This document shows positions 37,235 to 48,554 of a stretch of DNA of 64,000 nt, one piece after another. Made by a program: the position numbers and the translations under genes. The stretch spans positions 2,294,001-2,358,000 of the forward strand of contig JAHREC010000011.1 of NCBI GenBank assembly GCA_020081605.1, in the 5' to 3' direction. How positions within the stretch are numbered: position 1 is the stretch's first letter; the number at the start of each line of letters is the position of its first letter. Source of the stretch: Albifimbria verrucaria (taxonomy: Eukaryota; Ascomycota; Sordariomycetes; Hypocreales; Stachybotryaceae). The notes beneath the pieces were generated by a model, which was given only the letters and a program-made list of their open reading frames with translations, searched no databases and had not been told where the DNA came from.

Positions 37235-38140
37235 TCATGATCTACGGAAGCAGAGCGTGCTAATAGTCTGCCCCTTGACTCCTCCGAAACTAAACGTCCT
37301 GTACTGCACCCGCGCGACTTCGACAAGCCCTCCTTCTGCTCCCTTCGCCTTCGCCACCGACTCCGTCGAACCATCGCCGCAGCTCGGCCTCGGTCCAGTT
37401 GCAGCTTGTGATGATGAACAGGCCGCCGCGGGGCGGACCAGGCGCCATATGCGGTCGCGGTAGGCCTCGTTCAGGCGGCGGCCCTGGGCGTCGGTCTCGT
37501 CGCTGAGGGAGATGGCGTCGAAGGTGCCCTTGTCGAGTACGACGTCCCACTCCCGTGGGGAGGCCGGGTCGGTGGTGTTCAGCGCATCGGGGATCGGGCC
37601 GGCGACGACGTCCCATTCGCGGAACAACACTCCGGGAAATCACCGTCGCTGTCCTCCAGGCGCTGGGCGGCAACGCGCTGGGCGAGGAGACGCTCTGCGT
37701 GCTGTAGTCGACGCCGAGCATGGGGCCGGCCCAGCCATCGTCGCGCAGGCCGAGCAGGAGCGAGCCGTTCCCGCAGCCTAGGTCGAGGAACGACGTCGTC
37801 GATTGGTCGAGGGTAATGTCGGCTCCGGGGCGACGGACGAGTCCGGATCGGCGAGGTCGGCGAGCAGCTGGACGACCTTGGCCTCGGCGTCGGAGTCGTC
37901 GAACCAGCAGGTGCCAATGTCGGAGGGGTCGGCGGCATGATTGGACAGTTCCGTCGTGTACAGCTTGTCCCAACTAAATCCATAAGGAACATAAGTCCTG
38001 TTAGTTAAACCCCAGACTCAACCTCCTAATTTGGATTTTCTAGGAGTGCTGCTTGAGAGAAAAGTTCCACGGGAACAGACATACTATTCTTTAGTGCCGA
38101 GCTCTGAAGGCTCAAGATGAGCCGGTGCTTCTGACGCCAT
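37235..38140 (-). CDS. EFM4: EEF1A lysine methyltransferase Efm4 (METTL10-like)
   Basis: This is a class I SAM-dependent methyltransferase that modifies a lysine of translation elongation factor eEF1A. Exon 1 (38085-38140) encodes MASEAPAHLEPSELGTKE. A 111-bp intron joins it to YWDKLYTTELSNHA. The protein continues GTCWFDDSDAEAKVVQLL, motif I FLDLGCGNGSLLLGL, GVDYSTQSV, REWDVVLDKGTFDAISLSDE and GGLFIITSCNWTEAEL. It ends FGGVKGQTISTLCFRRS. The family order is complete, yet the frame breaks five times (near 37829, 37687, 37626, 37432 and 37342), each at a C or G run on the coding strand. This is the densest cluster of breaks in the window. I read it as a functional gene with sequence errors; a young pseudogene is the less likely alternative. 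Confidence 0.88.
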
Positions 38141-38958
38141 CACGCGTAGATTTCTGGGTCTGTGCAGACCGATTTGATGTGCAACGTGCGTTCAGAATGT
38201 GGTTGTGGGAAAGACGGGATTTGTGGTGATATCTGCGTGTAAGTGAAGCTCGTTGTCGCTCAGACATGGTGGGGTGAAGGGTCTATTTGCCGAATCGGGA
38301 AGGCGGTGAGGCAGACCTGATGGAGGGGTCATGATCGTCCTGATGGATGAAACTTCTGACTACCTGACAGCTACGTGGTGACATGTTTGACGGTTGAGCA
38401 GTATATAAACTGGGCTCAATGAGGGAGACGTCAAATCACAGTCAGTGTATAGTCTAGCTTTTAAGTCGAAGCACTGCAACGAGAATCTACTGGGCAACGC
38501 TGGTCACAGTCACATTCCAAAGAGAACAGTATGTTGTCATCGTCATCATCAAGCTCCCAAGCTCGTCTTTCGAAGCTTAGAGCTCTGTCTCTTATTTTTC
38601 TACTCCTCAAGCTCAGGTATTGACAGTTCATACAATGAACAAAAAAAGAGCAAAAGACAAAAAAGTCGGTGCTAGCAATACCTCAAGACAGAGACTTGGG
38701 CTCTGTCCAGCGCATGCCATCCCTCCTCTTGTTCGTCCCGTTGATAGCAAGTCGGGTGTGATCCGGACGTGATGGACCATATACACGAAAAACGCCTCTT
38801 CCCAATGCTAGAAAGCCAAGCCAAAACACAGCACACACAAAAGCCGCCCAACACCCAGGATGATAAAGCCCCCTTCCTTGAAAAAGCAAAAGAAAAGGGA
38901 AAAGAGACAGGAAGATGCCGTTTGTAATCGGGCTCCTTCCTCCTCTTTATCTCTGCAT
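38141..38958. other. Gap between eIF6 3' end and Efm4 start
   Basis: Both flanking genes are on the minus strand. The interval holds the Efm4 promoter and the eIF6 3' untranslated region. No gene is recognised. Confidence 0.4.
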
Positions 38959-39956
38959 TTAGTAGAAACTCTCGACCATGGTGTCCTTCATGCTGGTGTT
39001 GATGTTGCTGGGGCCGAGACCCTCGCCCAGGCGGAAGACGCTCTCGATGACGCTGAGCTCGGTAGCGGTGGTGTCGAGACCGGTGACGGCGAGCCAGTCG
39101 TTAACGACCATGCCGGCGCCGACGACGTTGCTACCGCGGTTGACGCTACCGGCGACGAGGGCACTTGCAGCAAGCTGCTCAGCTCGTCCTGGTCCTGGAT
39201 GCTGGTCTTGGGGTGGACGAGACCGCCCTGGTTGGACAGGCTCATGTAGCTACCGACGAGGACATTGTCGGCAATGGTCTGACGGAAGACCTCGACGCCG
39301 AGGACATCGGCGATGATCTCCTCGGTCTCGCGCTCCAGATCCGGGTGGATGAGGGCGATGTGGTCGTTGGTGACAATGACGTTACCAAGAGCCGACAGAC
39401 GCTCCTCGATGCGCTGGATGCGCACCGAGTCGGGCAGAGAGTTGCGCAAGTGCTGCAGCTCCTGGTCCGTGGTGGTGGTGGGCACGAGCAGGCCCTTGCG
39501 GTTGCCGGCGGTGAGACGGCCGATGATGCGGGTGCCGGCGATGGTGGTCCTCACCGTGGGGATAAGGTCTTGAAGCTCAGCCTCGAAAACGCTGCATGCC
39601 ATGGTTAGCTTTTTCTTTTTTTTCTCTTTCTTTTTTTGCAATCAAGAAAGTGGTTGCAGAGGCTGGGGACGAACCTGTAGAAGTTCTCACTGGCGCCGAG
39701 GGCCACGAGAGCATAGGAGTTGGTGAGTGTCGAAAAGACTCCGACCCTGTGAGTTAAGAAGCAAAGGTCAGCGCGCTCGAACAGAAGAATGCATTATTTT
39801 CGCCAATTCAATGCGAGCAGCCCTCAAGGCAAGCTCAGGAAGACCCGAAGACGAGCGACAGGGCCATGCATCGCCATTCAGGATGGATGGTGGGGGCGGG
39901 GTAACGGGCAAGGCAACATACTCGTTGGAGTTCTCAAACTGAGCGCGAACCGCCAT
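38959..39956 (-). CDS. TIF6: Translation initiation factor eIF6
   Basis: eIF6 binds the 60S subunit, is needed for its biogenesis and prevents early joining with 40S. Exon 1 encodes [12 protein letters not shown]. Exon 2 gives [23 protein letters not shown]. Exon 3, after an intron with a very T-rich stretch (39606-39639), runs [67 protein letters not shown] and [18 protein letters not shown]. The end is [10 protein letters not shown]. One break at the GGG at 39159-39161 (coding C) lies in [14 protein letters not shown]. The length of about 246 residues is exact for the family. Confidence 0.97.
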
Positions 39957-41374
39957 GGCTGAATTCTGTGATGGGATAGGTTCAAGGTAGGACGGAATGG
40001 TGTCTGTGGAAGAAAGGCACGGGACCAGGGACGAAGACACGGCGGGTGAGGGCGTGCGAGCGTCGGGAGGTGGTGGTGGTGGAGGAGGGAAGGGTGAGGT
40101 TGAGGTTAAGGATGAGCAAAAGGATTGCGTTATCGAGAGAAAATGCAGAGGTCGCAGGCGATAAATTAAGTATGTTTGTTATCGCACAGAAATTTTCCCG
40201 CCCTCCTCGATTGATAATACGGGCGACGAGAGGGAACAAGAGATCCAAGGAAAACGAATGGGAGAACGAGGGGTAACTAAGGTAGTACCAAGGTAAGGCG
40301 CTGTGTGCAGCGAGTGGGTACCTTGTGGTAGTGGTGCTGCTGCTGCTGTGTGCTGTGCTGCGTGCTGTAAGTCAATTGCGAAAGCTTCTGCCCAGTGGCG
40401 GTTGTAGCGCGCATTCTTAAGGCCTGCCATCCAGCCCCGGCGGTGGAGCAGAGCTCTGCCCTGCACTGCTAGTAGTGCGCTAGGCTGCGCTTGCTACGCT
40501 ACGCGGTGGCCACCAACGCGACACCTGATGACTCTTGATGGCTCATCTTCTCCACCACCATCCCCTGCGCCAACAGTCACACTGCCAAATCCGGCCGCAA
40601 TGCATCATCCCCGTCTCACATCCAAGGCGGAGCAGGCCACCTGTGACTCAATTGCCCATCTGCCTCGCCACTTTGCCATTGTGCTCGCCTGTCGGTAAAT
40701 GCAGGAACAGCTGCTCTGTACTTCTCTCTCGCTACAGCACAGACCTCATTGCCAAATACAGCACTCTGCTATCCTAGAGCCTTGCTTTGATGACTCTTCC
40801 TCACCTTCATGTCTCAGCCACTTGGCTGTGGCTCTTCACCACCTCGTCAACAGATCAATCCACTTCCCTTTGACCTCCTCCTCCTCCTACTCCTCCTACT
40901 CCTCATCCTTCTCCCGTGGCGCATCAATCATGGGCTCCGCACTCCCAAGGCCTTCTGCAGGGCCCCACCATAGCACGCTTGACCCCGGCTTTCATCTGGC
41001 TCACCATCGCGATCCCCTCGCTCCAGCTCTGGCAGGTCTCGATCACCCTCGACCACCCACATGTTACGAACACGAAATCTTTTCTTCATTGAAATGCCTG
41101 CAATGCTAGGTACTTGGCGTAGACAGCTATCCATTCACATCCGCTCCTCTCCGGGAGCCTCTGCTCGTCGTCCATCCTCCCCACATGTCCAGGAATTCAT
41201 CGTCGTCGTCATTTACCCGCTTAATCCCACCCTTGCTGACTCCTCATCCCGAACCGTACCATCATGACCGGTTGGGTTTGTCTTATCACTCCTCCAACGC
41301 CCCTCGGCTTCTATCCGTCGTCCGGAATGCCCTTGCTCGTGCTACTCTACTGATTTCATAGCCTTTTATCCTCT
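39957..41374. other. Gap upstream of eIF6
   Basis: This holds the eIF6 promoter and leader and the 3' flank of the Q-rich gene. It contains a GGT run near 40067-40091, a CTG-rich stretch near 40335-40370 and C/T-rich blocks at 40860-40920. No gene is supported. Confidence 0.4.
40067..40091. repeat. GGT/GGA microsatellite
   Basis: Short run of GGT units passing into GGA units, upstream of the eIF6 start codon. Confidence 0.55.
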
Positions 41375-44300
41375 TCACAGCGTCCACACGGGTGCCTTCA
41401 TCAGCACTTGCCGGCCTCTTACTTCGAGAGCCATGAACCCGGCGAACCGCACGATTCCTGCGTCCTTGGGCAAGCCCTCTCCGTCTCCTGAGGCCGTCAG
41501 GCTGCCCTTTCTGCTGCCCTGACCACCCATGGCTGCGAGCGCGTTCGCCTTGGCTTTGTCTATCCGTGCCTTGGCTCTCTCCTTGTCCAGCTCGTCGTCC
41601 ACGTCCAGGTCTGCATCGACTCGGTGCGCCTCCAGCGTCGGCAGGCCCATCTTCTCAATCTCCATCAGGTGTGGCAGCACGGGATCACCCGGCAGCGGGT
41701 ACATAATGGCGACGTCGCGAGATTCCAGAGGTAGGTTGGCGGCTATGCCCACGGCAAGCTCCACGATCATGGAAGTGCTTCCCTCCACGCCTGGGGAGGC
41801 GGGTTGGAAAGGTATTGGTAGAGACACGTAGTCAAGGTCGTTGTCGCCTTGGAGATCAACATATTACGGTTGTCCCCGGTTGTCGACGAGGTCAGCCTCC
41901 GCTGCAAACCGTCGAGCGTTGCCATCCTCCAGTTGACGATCCTCGTCGTCAATGCATCATACTCCTCCTGGCTTTGCATGTTGTAAGCGTTGCCACGTAT
42001 GCTAAGCTCAATCTCCTTGAGCTGCGCGCTCAGGGTCGGATCCAGGCCGGGGTGGAAGCACTTGTTGAACACCTCCTCCACCAACCACCTGGTGATGACG
42101 GCACGGCCTACCGCCGTCATCTCCTGCTTGCCTGTCTTGAGCGCATCGGCACTAACAAACTTCTCTAGCCACTGGGGCACGGTTCGCCAATCCTTGCGGA
42201 TGTTGAATGACAAGTTGTTGATGGCTCCGTTGAGTCTGTTGAACCTAGTTGCGTACTCGTTGTCGTCTAGCGCCGTGCGGGACTGCGACATGCGTTGGTT
42301 CGCGACAGCGTTTTGCAGTTGCTCTACCTGACTTGAAAGACCCTCTATCTGCGATTTTCCATCAAAGTAAAGCCTCTTCACATTTTTGTATTTGGTGACT
42401 AAGGTTCACGTCAGTCCTAATTCAGTTGCATGTGGCATGGTTCACCACTCACGTAGATCCTTGAATGCTTTCTCTCCTTCGGTGGCGCTCTGGTCCGGGT
42501 TGGACGGCTGCGGGCTATCAGTTCGACCCTCAGGGCTGGACCTTCGAGCGTGCGTTCGGTTCGGAAACTGGGGGTTGAGAAGTCCCAACCCCTTGGTTAG
42601 GTGCTGACGGTAGCGGGCTCATGGCTGCATTCATAGATGCGCCGCTGTTTCGATAACCCGGGGTGGACCGGGAGGTGGCTCGATGCCTCGCAAGATCCTC
42701 TCTGTGTCCTGGGCCTGAGCTTGTGCCTGAGCCTGAGACTGAGCTTGGGCCTGTGCCTGCGACTGCGCCTGAGATTGGGATTGAGCTTGTCCTTGAGTTC
42801 GACGTATGTTTTGTTGCTGTCCTCCACCAGGTGGTGCCATCACAGACTGCTGCGAGTAGGAGGTGGTTTGCTCAAAGGTAGCGGGGATGCGGTGCGAGCA
42901 AGGTCTTGGGGCTGTGTACCTGGATAACCAGCGATGGGTGAGGGTTGATGAATCGAGCGCTGGTCCGAATCAAGAGACGGTGATTCATGCGAGACTTGCG
43001 AGACGGATTCGGAGCTGTATTGACGAGAATCGGGGATTGGATCGTCACTTGCTGTCGTGATGCTCGTCCGGTCAGGGCCAAGGTGACTGTGGCTGGATAC
43101 GGGAAGACCTGAGGGTGTTGCAGGTGGTTTTGATCGTAATCCTGGTCGTAACCACCGTCGTCGTAGAAGTGATGTTGCTTGTTTGGATCCGGATGCTGCG
43201 AGTCCAACAACTGCTCTGATTGAAGGCGGTCGTCGTGTGGGGCCTGTTGCGTGTGTCGCAACGGTGCAGGTTGTAGGATTTGGTGGGGTAGCTCTTCTTG
43301 TTGCTGCTGACCGTAAAGTGCGTCGTCGTAGTGCGATGGCTCAGCGTCGCTGGGGACGGTGCGGATTGTGGTGTTGGCGGAGGGTCCAAGTCTGCGGGCC
43401 GAAATTGTCGGTTCGGGTCGTGCTCGAGATAGCGTTGTTCGTCCACCTCGCCGAGGCCGTGCAGAGGAGAGGCTTGTTGACCGTTGTAGGAATTTGGGTT
43501 CTGACGGGTCCAATCTTGTGGAGAGTTTGGTTTCGAGGTCGGATGGGAAAAATTCGTTGTCACGTTAGGGGCCCGCTGGTTCTTCTGGAGGATTTACGAA
43601 TGACGTTGGGGCGGTGAGCGTGGGGCGGCTGTGAATCCTGAGTCCCGTTGTTGCGGCCGTGGTACTGTTGATGTTGATGGTGGTTGTGATGGTGGTGGGT
43701 ATTGTCGTGGGCACTACGGCTGCTAGAGCCTAACAGAATGTCTTTAATGAACTTGCGGGTGGAACGCTTCTCTTGGGCGGGGAGGGGCAGGTGCAGCAGG
43801 CACCGCGGACTGCCTGTAGCTGGCGGCGCTGTGCAGGTCGTCGACAGAGCTCGACGCAAAGCCGTAATCCTGCGGGTGCAGAGGTTGGCGGTGGTGCTGC
43901 TGCGAATGGGAGTGCTGGTGATGAGAAAGAGGAGTAAATTGTTGTGGGAAGACGGCGCTGTAGCGGTGACTCGGTGTGTGGCTCGAAGAGGTGTCGGTGT
44001 CAGCGTGGTCGGCGTAATCCCGTCGGTTATCAAGAGAGGAGAACGACCGTGGGTGGAGGGCCGGCTTGGGATTATCGCCAGCCGTGTCGGGAGCGTATGG
44101 CCGCAGTGGGAATTGTTGTGACTCGGATTGCAGGTCGCTCTCCTCGCGCGGTTGTGTTTGCTGGCGTTGTTGATGTTCCAATGGCCCACGGTGTTGTGAG
44201 TGTGGTGGCAGTGGTCCCTGCGCTCCTTGTCCCTGCTGATGTAGCGCTGGTGGGAGCGGGCCTTGTCGCGAGTCGAAGGAAGAAGACTCGCTAGCAGAGG

Positions 44301-44583
44301 CCAAGGGTTGTTGTGGTCCCGACCACAGTGATTGAGGTGGTACGGCCGACAAGGCTGAAGGAGGAGGGTTTGTCTTGTTAGAGGGCAAATCGGCGGCTGA
44401 ACGATTGCCATCAATAGGCCCAACGCCAACAGTACCGGCACCTGGAGCAGTGGCAGTGGTAGCTGTACTAGCAGTAGAAGGCGGCGGCGGTCCTGCGGCC
44501 TGCTGCTGCTGTTGCTGCTGCTGCTGCTCGATAAGGGCGGGCTGAGGACGATTACTGCTCCTGGTGAGACGAAAGCTCGGCAT
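41375..44583 (-). CDS. Q-rich fungal scaffold protein with conserved C-terminal domain
   Basis: This is a large protein of about 1,000 residues in a conserved filamentous-fungal family whose function I do not know. It starts MPSFRLTRSSNRPQP, followed by polyglutamine and long Q/P/S/H-rich disordered regions. There is a short basic motif (KRSTRKFIKDILLGSSSR) near 43740 and a QA/QS dipeptide repeat at 42708-42796. The C-terminal domain is well formed: EKAFKDL across an intron to VTKYKN, KRLYFDGKSQIEGLSSQVE (coiled coil), RFNRLNGAINNLSFNIRKDW, KQEMTAVGRAVITRWLVEEVF and FHPGLDPTLSAQLKEIE. It continues NWRMATLDGLQ, MIVELAVGIAANLPLESRDVA and VEVRGRQVLMKAPVWTL-like to the stop. Several frame changes occur (for example near 43770, 43400, 42870 and 41800). 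Some are introns and others missing bases, so the middle is only approximate. Confidence 0.75.
42708..42796 (-). repeat. Hexanucleotide QA/QS coding repeat
   Basis: On the coding strand this is a run of CAR-GCN or CAR-TCN units that encodes alternating Gln and Ala or Ser for about 30 residues. Third positions vary, so purifying or recombination-driven maintenance at the protein level is more likely than recent slippage. Confidence 0.75.
44499..44529 (-). repeat. CAG polyglutamine tract
   Basis: CTG units on the + strand (one TTG interruption) encode a run of about nine Gln near the N-terminus of the Q-rich protein. Confidence 0.8.
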
Positions 44584-47500
44584 TATCAATGTTTGCTCCC
44601 GCTCCCGCCTAAGCTTAGGCTGTTGTCAAGCGTCTGATGCTGGTCCCCTTTTTTCTATTCCTGTCGTCCACCTTCTTCTTCTTCTTCTCTCCTCACTCCA
44701 ACTCCTCCACCTGAGTTCAGGTTGGCTGGTGTTGGGGAGGGAGGCCACCTCAGGTACAGGTAATTACGGGGAGGTAGGGAGGTACCACCCGTAAGCTGTG
44801 GATGCTGACCCCTCACACGCAGGCGGCGAAGTACACTCTACCCTCCGCCAGTCTGGAGAGGCTAGAGCTTCCTTCAGCAGCTAGCACCGTGTAAGCTGCT
44901 AGGCTTGCTGCAGGCGAGCGTGGCCAAGGGCTCCAGCTAGGTAGGGTACTTGCAGTGGTTGTAGACAGGGTCTCTGATTGATAGTGCTGCTGGATGTGTA
45001 TGTACGTACGGGGCTCGCTGCTGATCTAAAGGGGGCTGTGTCTGCTGCGTCCACTGCTGGTGCTGCTGGTACTGCTGGTGCTGGCCTGGCTTGATTTGCT
45101 GCTGCTGAGTATGCTGCTCATCATTTGGCCGGGGCTGACCAGATTGGAGACGGGACTTAGATTCGACCAGAGCTCTCAAGGTTCCATCCCCGGATATCAC
45201 TCAGAGCTGTCCTTGTGACTGACAAGACGCGACACGGCCTATCTCGATGAGCAGATGGTGGACGATGGCGGTGATTGCTGTGGCCGGCTCCGTTCTTGTT
45301 GCCGTTGACGAGGCCGCGGTTGCTGCGGTCAGGGGTTTGTCGATGGGATGAAAGGAGAGAAAATGAAAGAAGGAAGAGCAAGACTCAGAGGCAAAGAGGC
45401 GTGCGAGGCCATGGTGGTGTCCAGGAGGACAGGATTGATCGGCCACGCGCCGAACCCCAACCTACCTTACATGAATGACCCGGCCTATCCAGAGAGCAGG
45501 TCGGGAAGTCGGTAGCGTCGCATCAGCGTCAGCCAGCCAGCCAGCCCAGCCAAGGAGCAAAGTCCAGCCGGCGTTGGGGTTGCGGGATGCGGCGGGTGCA
45601 TGAAACCACATCGCACCGCGCTGCACTCCACGGCGCTGCACCGCACATCTAGCTAGCTAGGACTTTGTCTCCGGGCGGCCTGCCTGGTCAATGCAGCGCA
45701 AGGACAGCGGCAGGATCGTAAACAGGGCGCGCCAACCCGCAATCTGCCCATTCACCAGCCAGTCCAGGAACAGGGACTGGTACTGTAGGGTTCAGATGGA
45801 AGAGTAAGGAAAAACGTGCCCTGCCAAAAGAAGCATCCCTGGTTCGTTGGTTCCACCCCAAGCAGGGGTCCCTCCTTCCCAACCCCATTGCTTAATTGAG
45901 AAACGGCCCCAAATTGGCAGCTAAATCGAGGCTGTATCCGATACCTCCCGCGAGACAGGCCATCACACCAGTTTAACCCCTCAAGCTCAAGTATAGCCTA
46001 CCTACGTCACTCGCCCAGCCAAGGTGGCACATCCACAACCAACGTCAGCCTGTAAAATTTAAGGAAGAGGCATTCCAGTTTGGCAGGGCCTCTCAAACAG
46101 GCAACGCGTGCTGATGGAACATGGATTTCTTTCACAAACATGAGTTCAAGTTTTGTTTTGTTGAGGCTTTAGGGAGGGGTCGTCGGTGTTATCATGAACC
46201 CGCGCACTCCAATGGAAAGATCTCGGGGCTTGTAAGAAGGGGATGCGACTTGATTGCTTGAAGCGGGCACGAAAGGTGTCTGGCCATACAGCTCAAACGT
46301 TTATATTAAACTATATTATAAGTCACAGATTACTGACCAGTCCGTACTGTACTAATCTCCCCTTCCCGCCAGTGTATAAGTGTGCGGTCACCCTTACGGC
46401 AGGCATCCTGCAGGCTATCCAATACCACTCTGTCTCCCCTCCACGGCAAAATGTGAAACATATCTGAGCAGCTCAACCTTAGCTCAACTCAACGCGAGCA
46501 TCACCGCAGGTCCCTTTAATTAACCGACATGCAGCATCATCTCAACTTCCGTCATTACGTTGCATCGTAAGTGCCGCGCCATGCAGGAAACTCGTTCCCT
46601 TATCAAAACTCCCCGGTGCATCAGTCGAGCTCTCCATCAAACCTGGGCCTGACAGTACTTCGGTTCAAAGTCACTTCCCATACCCACCTAATCTTGCAAG
46701 CGGGTCGCAATGAGATGTGTAAGATGCATCTCCATGGTAGTACATTGCCCTTTTCGACCAAACTTCTGCATGCCTGGCTTGGCAGTTCGGGTTATTGCTG
46801 GTTACGGATGTTTCGCTGCTGTGCACAACCGGTTTTTGTCCAACACCAATGCATACCGCAGGTGTTGGTGCATCTGCACTGCATGCAGGGCACTGTTCAT
46901 CAGGGAGCAAAATTTACCACCAACAACACCTATCTGGTCTGGGCTGATCCTATGAATAGCATCTTTGCTATAGCTTTCAGTGTGCATGCCGTTCAGGACT
47001 ATGGTGTTCAACCGTCCCCTGCAGGTGCATTGACGTCATTCGTGTCCATGCCATGGTTCGTGGCAGGGCTGAAGGGTCTTTTCATCCTCAGTTCACCAGC
47101 TGGCGCAGTCTTTCAAGCCATATCGGATGATCATATGCTTGCATCAGTGCTCTGGGCAGCTCTCAAAGGGAAGTGGTGTTCCTCTTGTGTACTTGCGTGC
47201 TGTACGCTATCTCACGGTGGAGACATGCTTTGACCTATTTTTGGTGACTTGTGGGACGCCTCGGTTCGTAGGATGTTCAAACATTACACTCCTGTGCGGT
47301 GAGTAACGCCATGCAGTCTTTTTGAGGCAAAGGTAGGCACAACATGAACCCTAGTCGAATATTGGCGAGTTCGGGCACAGCCTGGCAGTGGATTTTTAAT
47401 TGCGACTCAAAATCAAAAACAATCGTGAGGTTTGTAGAGTCGCATTACACTGCCACCACAACACAGTAACGGAGAAGATAAGTTTAGGAATTTTTCGTGT

Positions 47501-48554
47501 TCCTACGTCAAGCCCTTGAGGCCAAGAAAAGACACAAACAGTTGAAACAGCACAAGACACTTCCAAGATGAGCCCCACGGGTAGTACTGTATTAAAATCG
47601 TACCTTTATCTTCTTTTTTCTTTCTCGTCATGAAAAGCTCAAGGAACTGTTTTGGTTGGCAGGTTCGAAAAACGTATCTCTAGGGTAGCTGTAATTAAGG
47701 GTCGGCGACGTGGCGGGGTTCTTCCAATTGCTGATCGGCGACCATGCCGCTCGGCTATGTTGATATACACCGTCTCCAAACATTTCTTAAACTGTTTTCA
47801 ACCTGGACTTAAAGGAAGGATTTGTTGAAACGATAAAGTTGTCGAACACGCTTCTGTAATTATGTGTCACGGTGCAACTTGCCCAACTTGCTGTAAGTGA
47901 AGCTTGAACCCTCCAATACCTAGCGAACTGGCTCGAAGATAAGACGAGAGTTGACTGAACATCCTCTTCATCCAGCCAAGAAGGCCTGGCGAGGCTGTGG
48001 CTATCATATCCCCAAGCCCTCGCCGGTGTCCCCGAGGACCAATGGTGCACCTGCAAGCCAAAGGTCAACGTCAACGGCAAAGACTATCCCCGTCGGCAAA
48101 GATTGAGGTACCTGGGCTGTCGTGGCTCCTCGGCAAGCTAGGCGGCTCCGCACCGAGTCCGGCATCCGGAGGAAAGGGCAACGGCAAGGATGATTTGTGA
48201 GGCTATACAGTAACAGCAAAGAAATCTACTATTCAATATATCGCACTGGTTCTTACCATTATCGAGTTTTGAAACCATCGGAAAGCCAAGGCTTCCATTG
48301 TATCGCTGGCTAAGCTGAGCATACCGACCGGAGCCTCGGTCAAGCTCAAGTTTTAGTTCTGGTCAAACCCACTTCGCTCCGAAATCGCCTACCCTGTGAC
48401 CCCAACTCAATGATAAGACTGCAACTTGATCCCTACCCAGGCCTTTCAACACACGAGCGCTGGCACCGCTTGCATAAGGACTCAAGCATGAGATGCACCT
48501 AAGCCCTGTCTTCTATCACTGAACAAGAAAAGACACCTCGTCGTCCCTTTCAAG
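44584..48554. other. Gene-poor interval (about 4 kb)
   Basis: The left part is the promoter region of the Q-rich gene and contains a CAG-rich frame (44937-45200, minus strand) of uncertain status. The rest shows no recognisable coding sequence. A 220-codon + frame at 46571-47233 has no family character. AT content rises in patches (46290-46350, 47570-47640). Confidence 0.45.
45034..45119 (-). repeat. CAG/CAA-rich tract
   Basis: Imperfect CAG/CAA units on the minus strand (ctgctggtgctgctggtactgctgg on +). They read as Gln with scattered His and Tyr. It lies upstream of the Q-rich gene and may be part of a leader exon or a separate short gene. Confidence 0.5.

Noticed and set aside
37235..38140. 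Pseudogene call for Efm4 because of five frame breaks
   Set aside because: The same type of one-base loss affects essential genes throughout the window, and all methyltransferase motifs are intact once bases are restored.
46571..47233. 220-codon open frame on the plus strand
   Set aside because: Cys/His/Trp-rich without pattern and no family resemblance; other frames are similarly open. Not supported as a gene.
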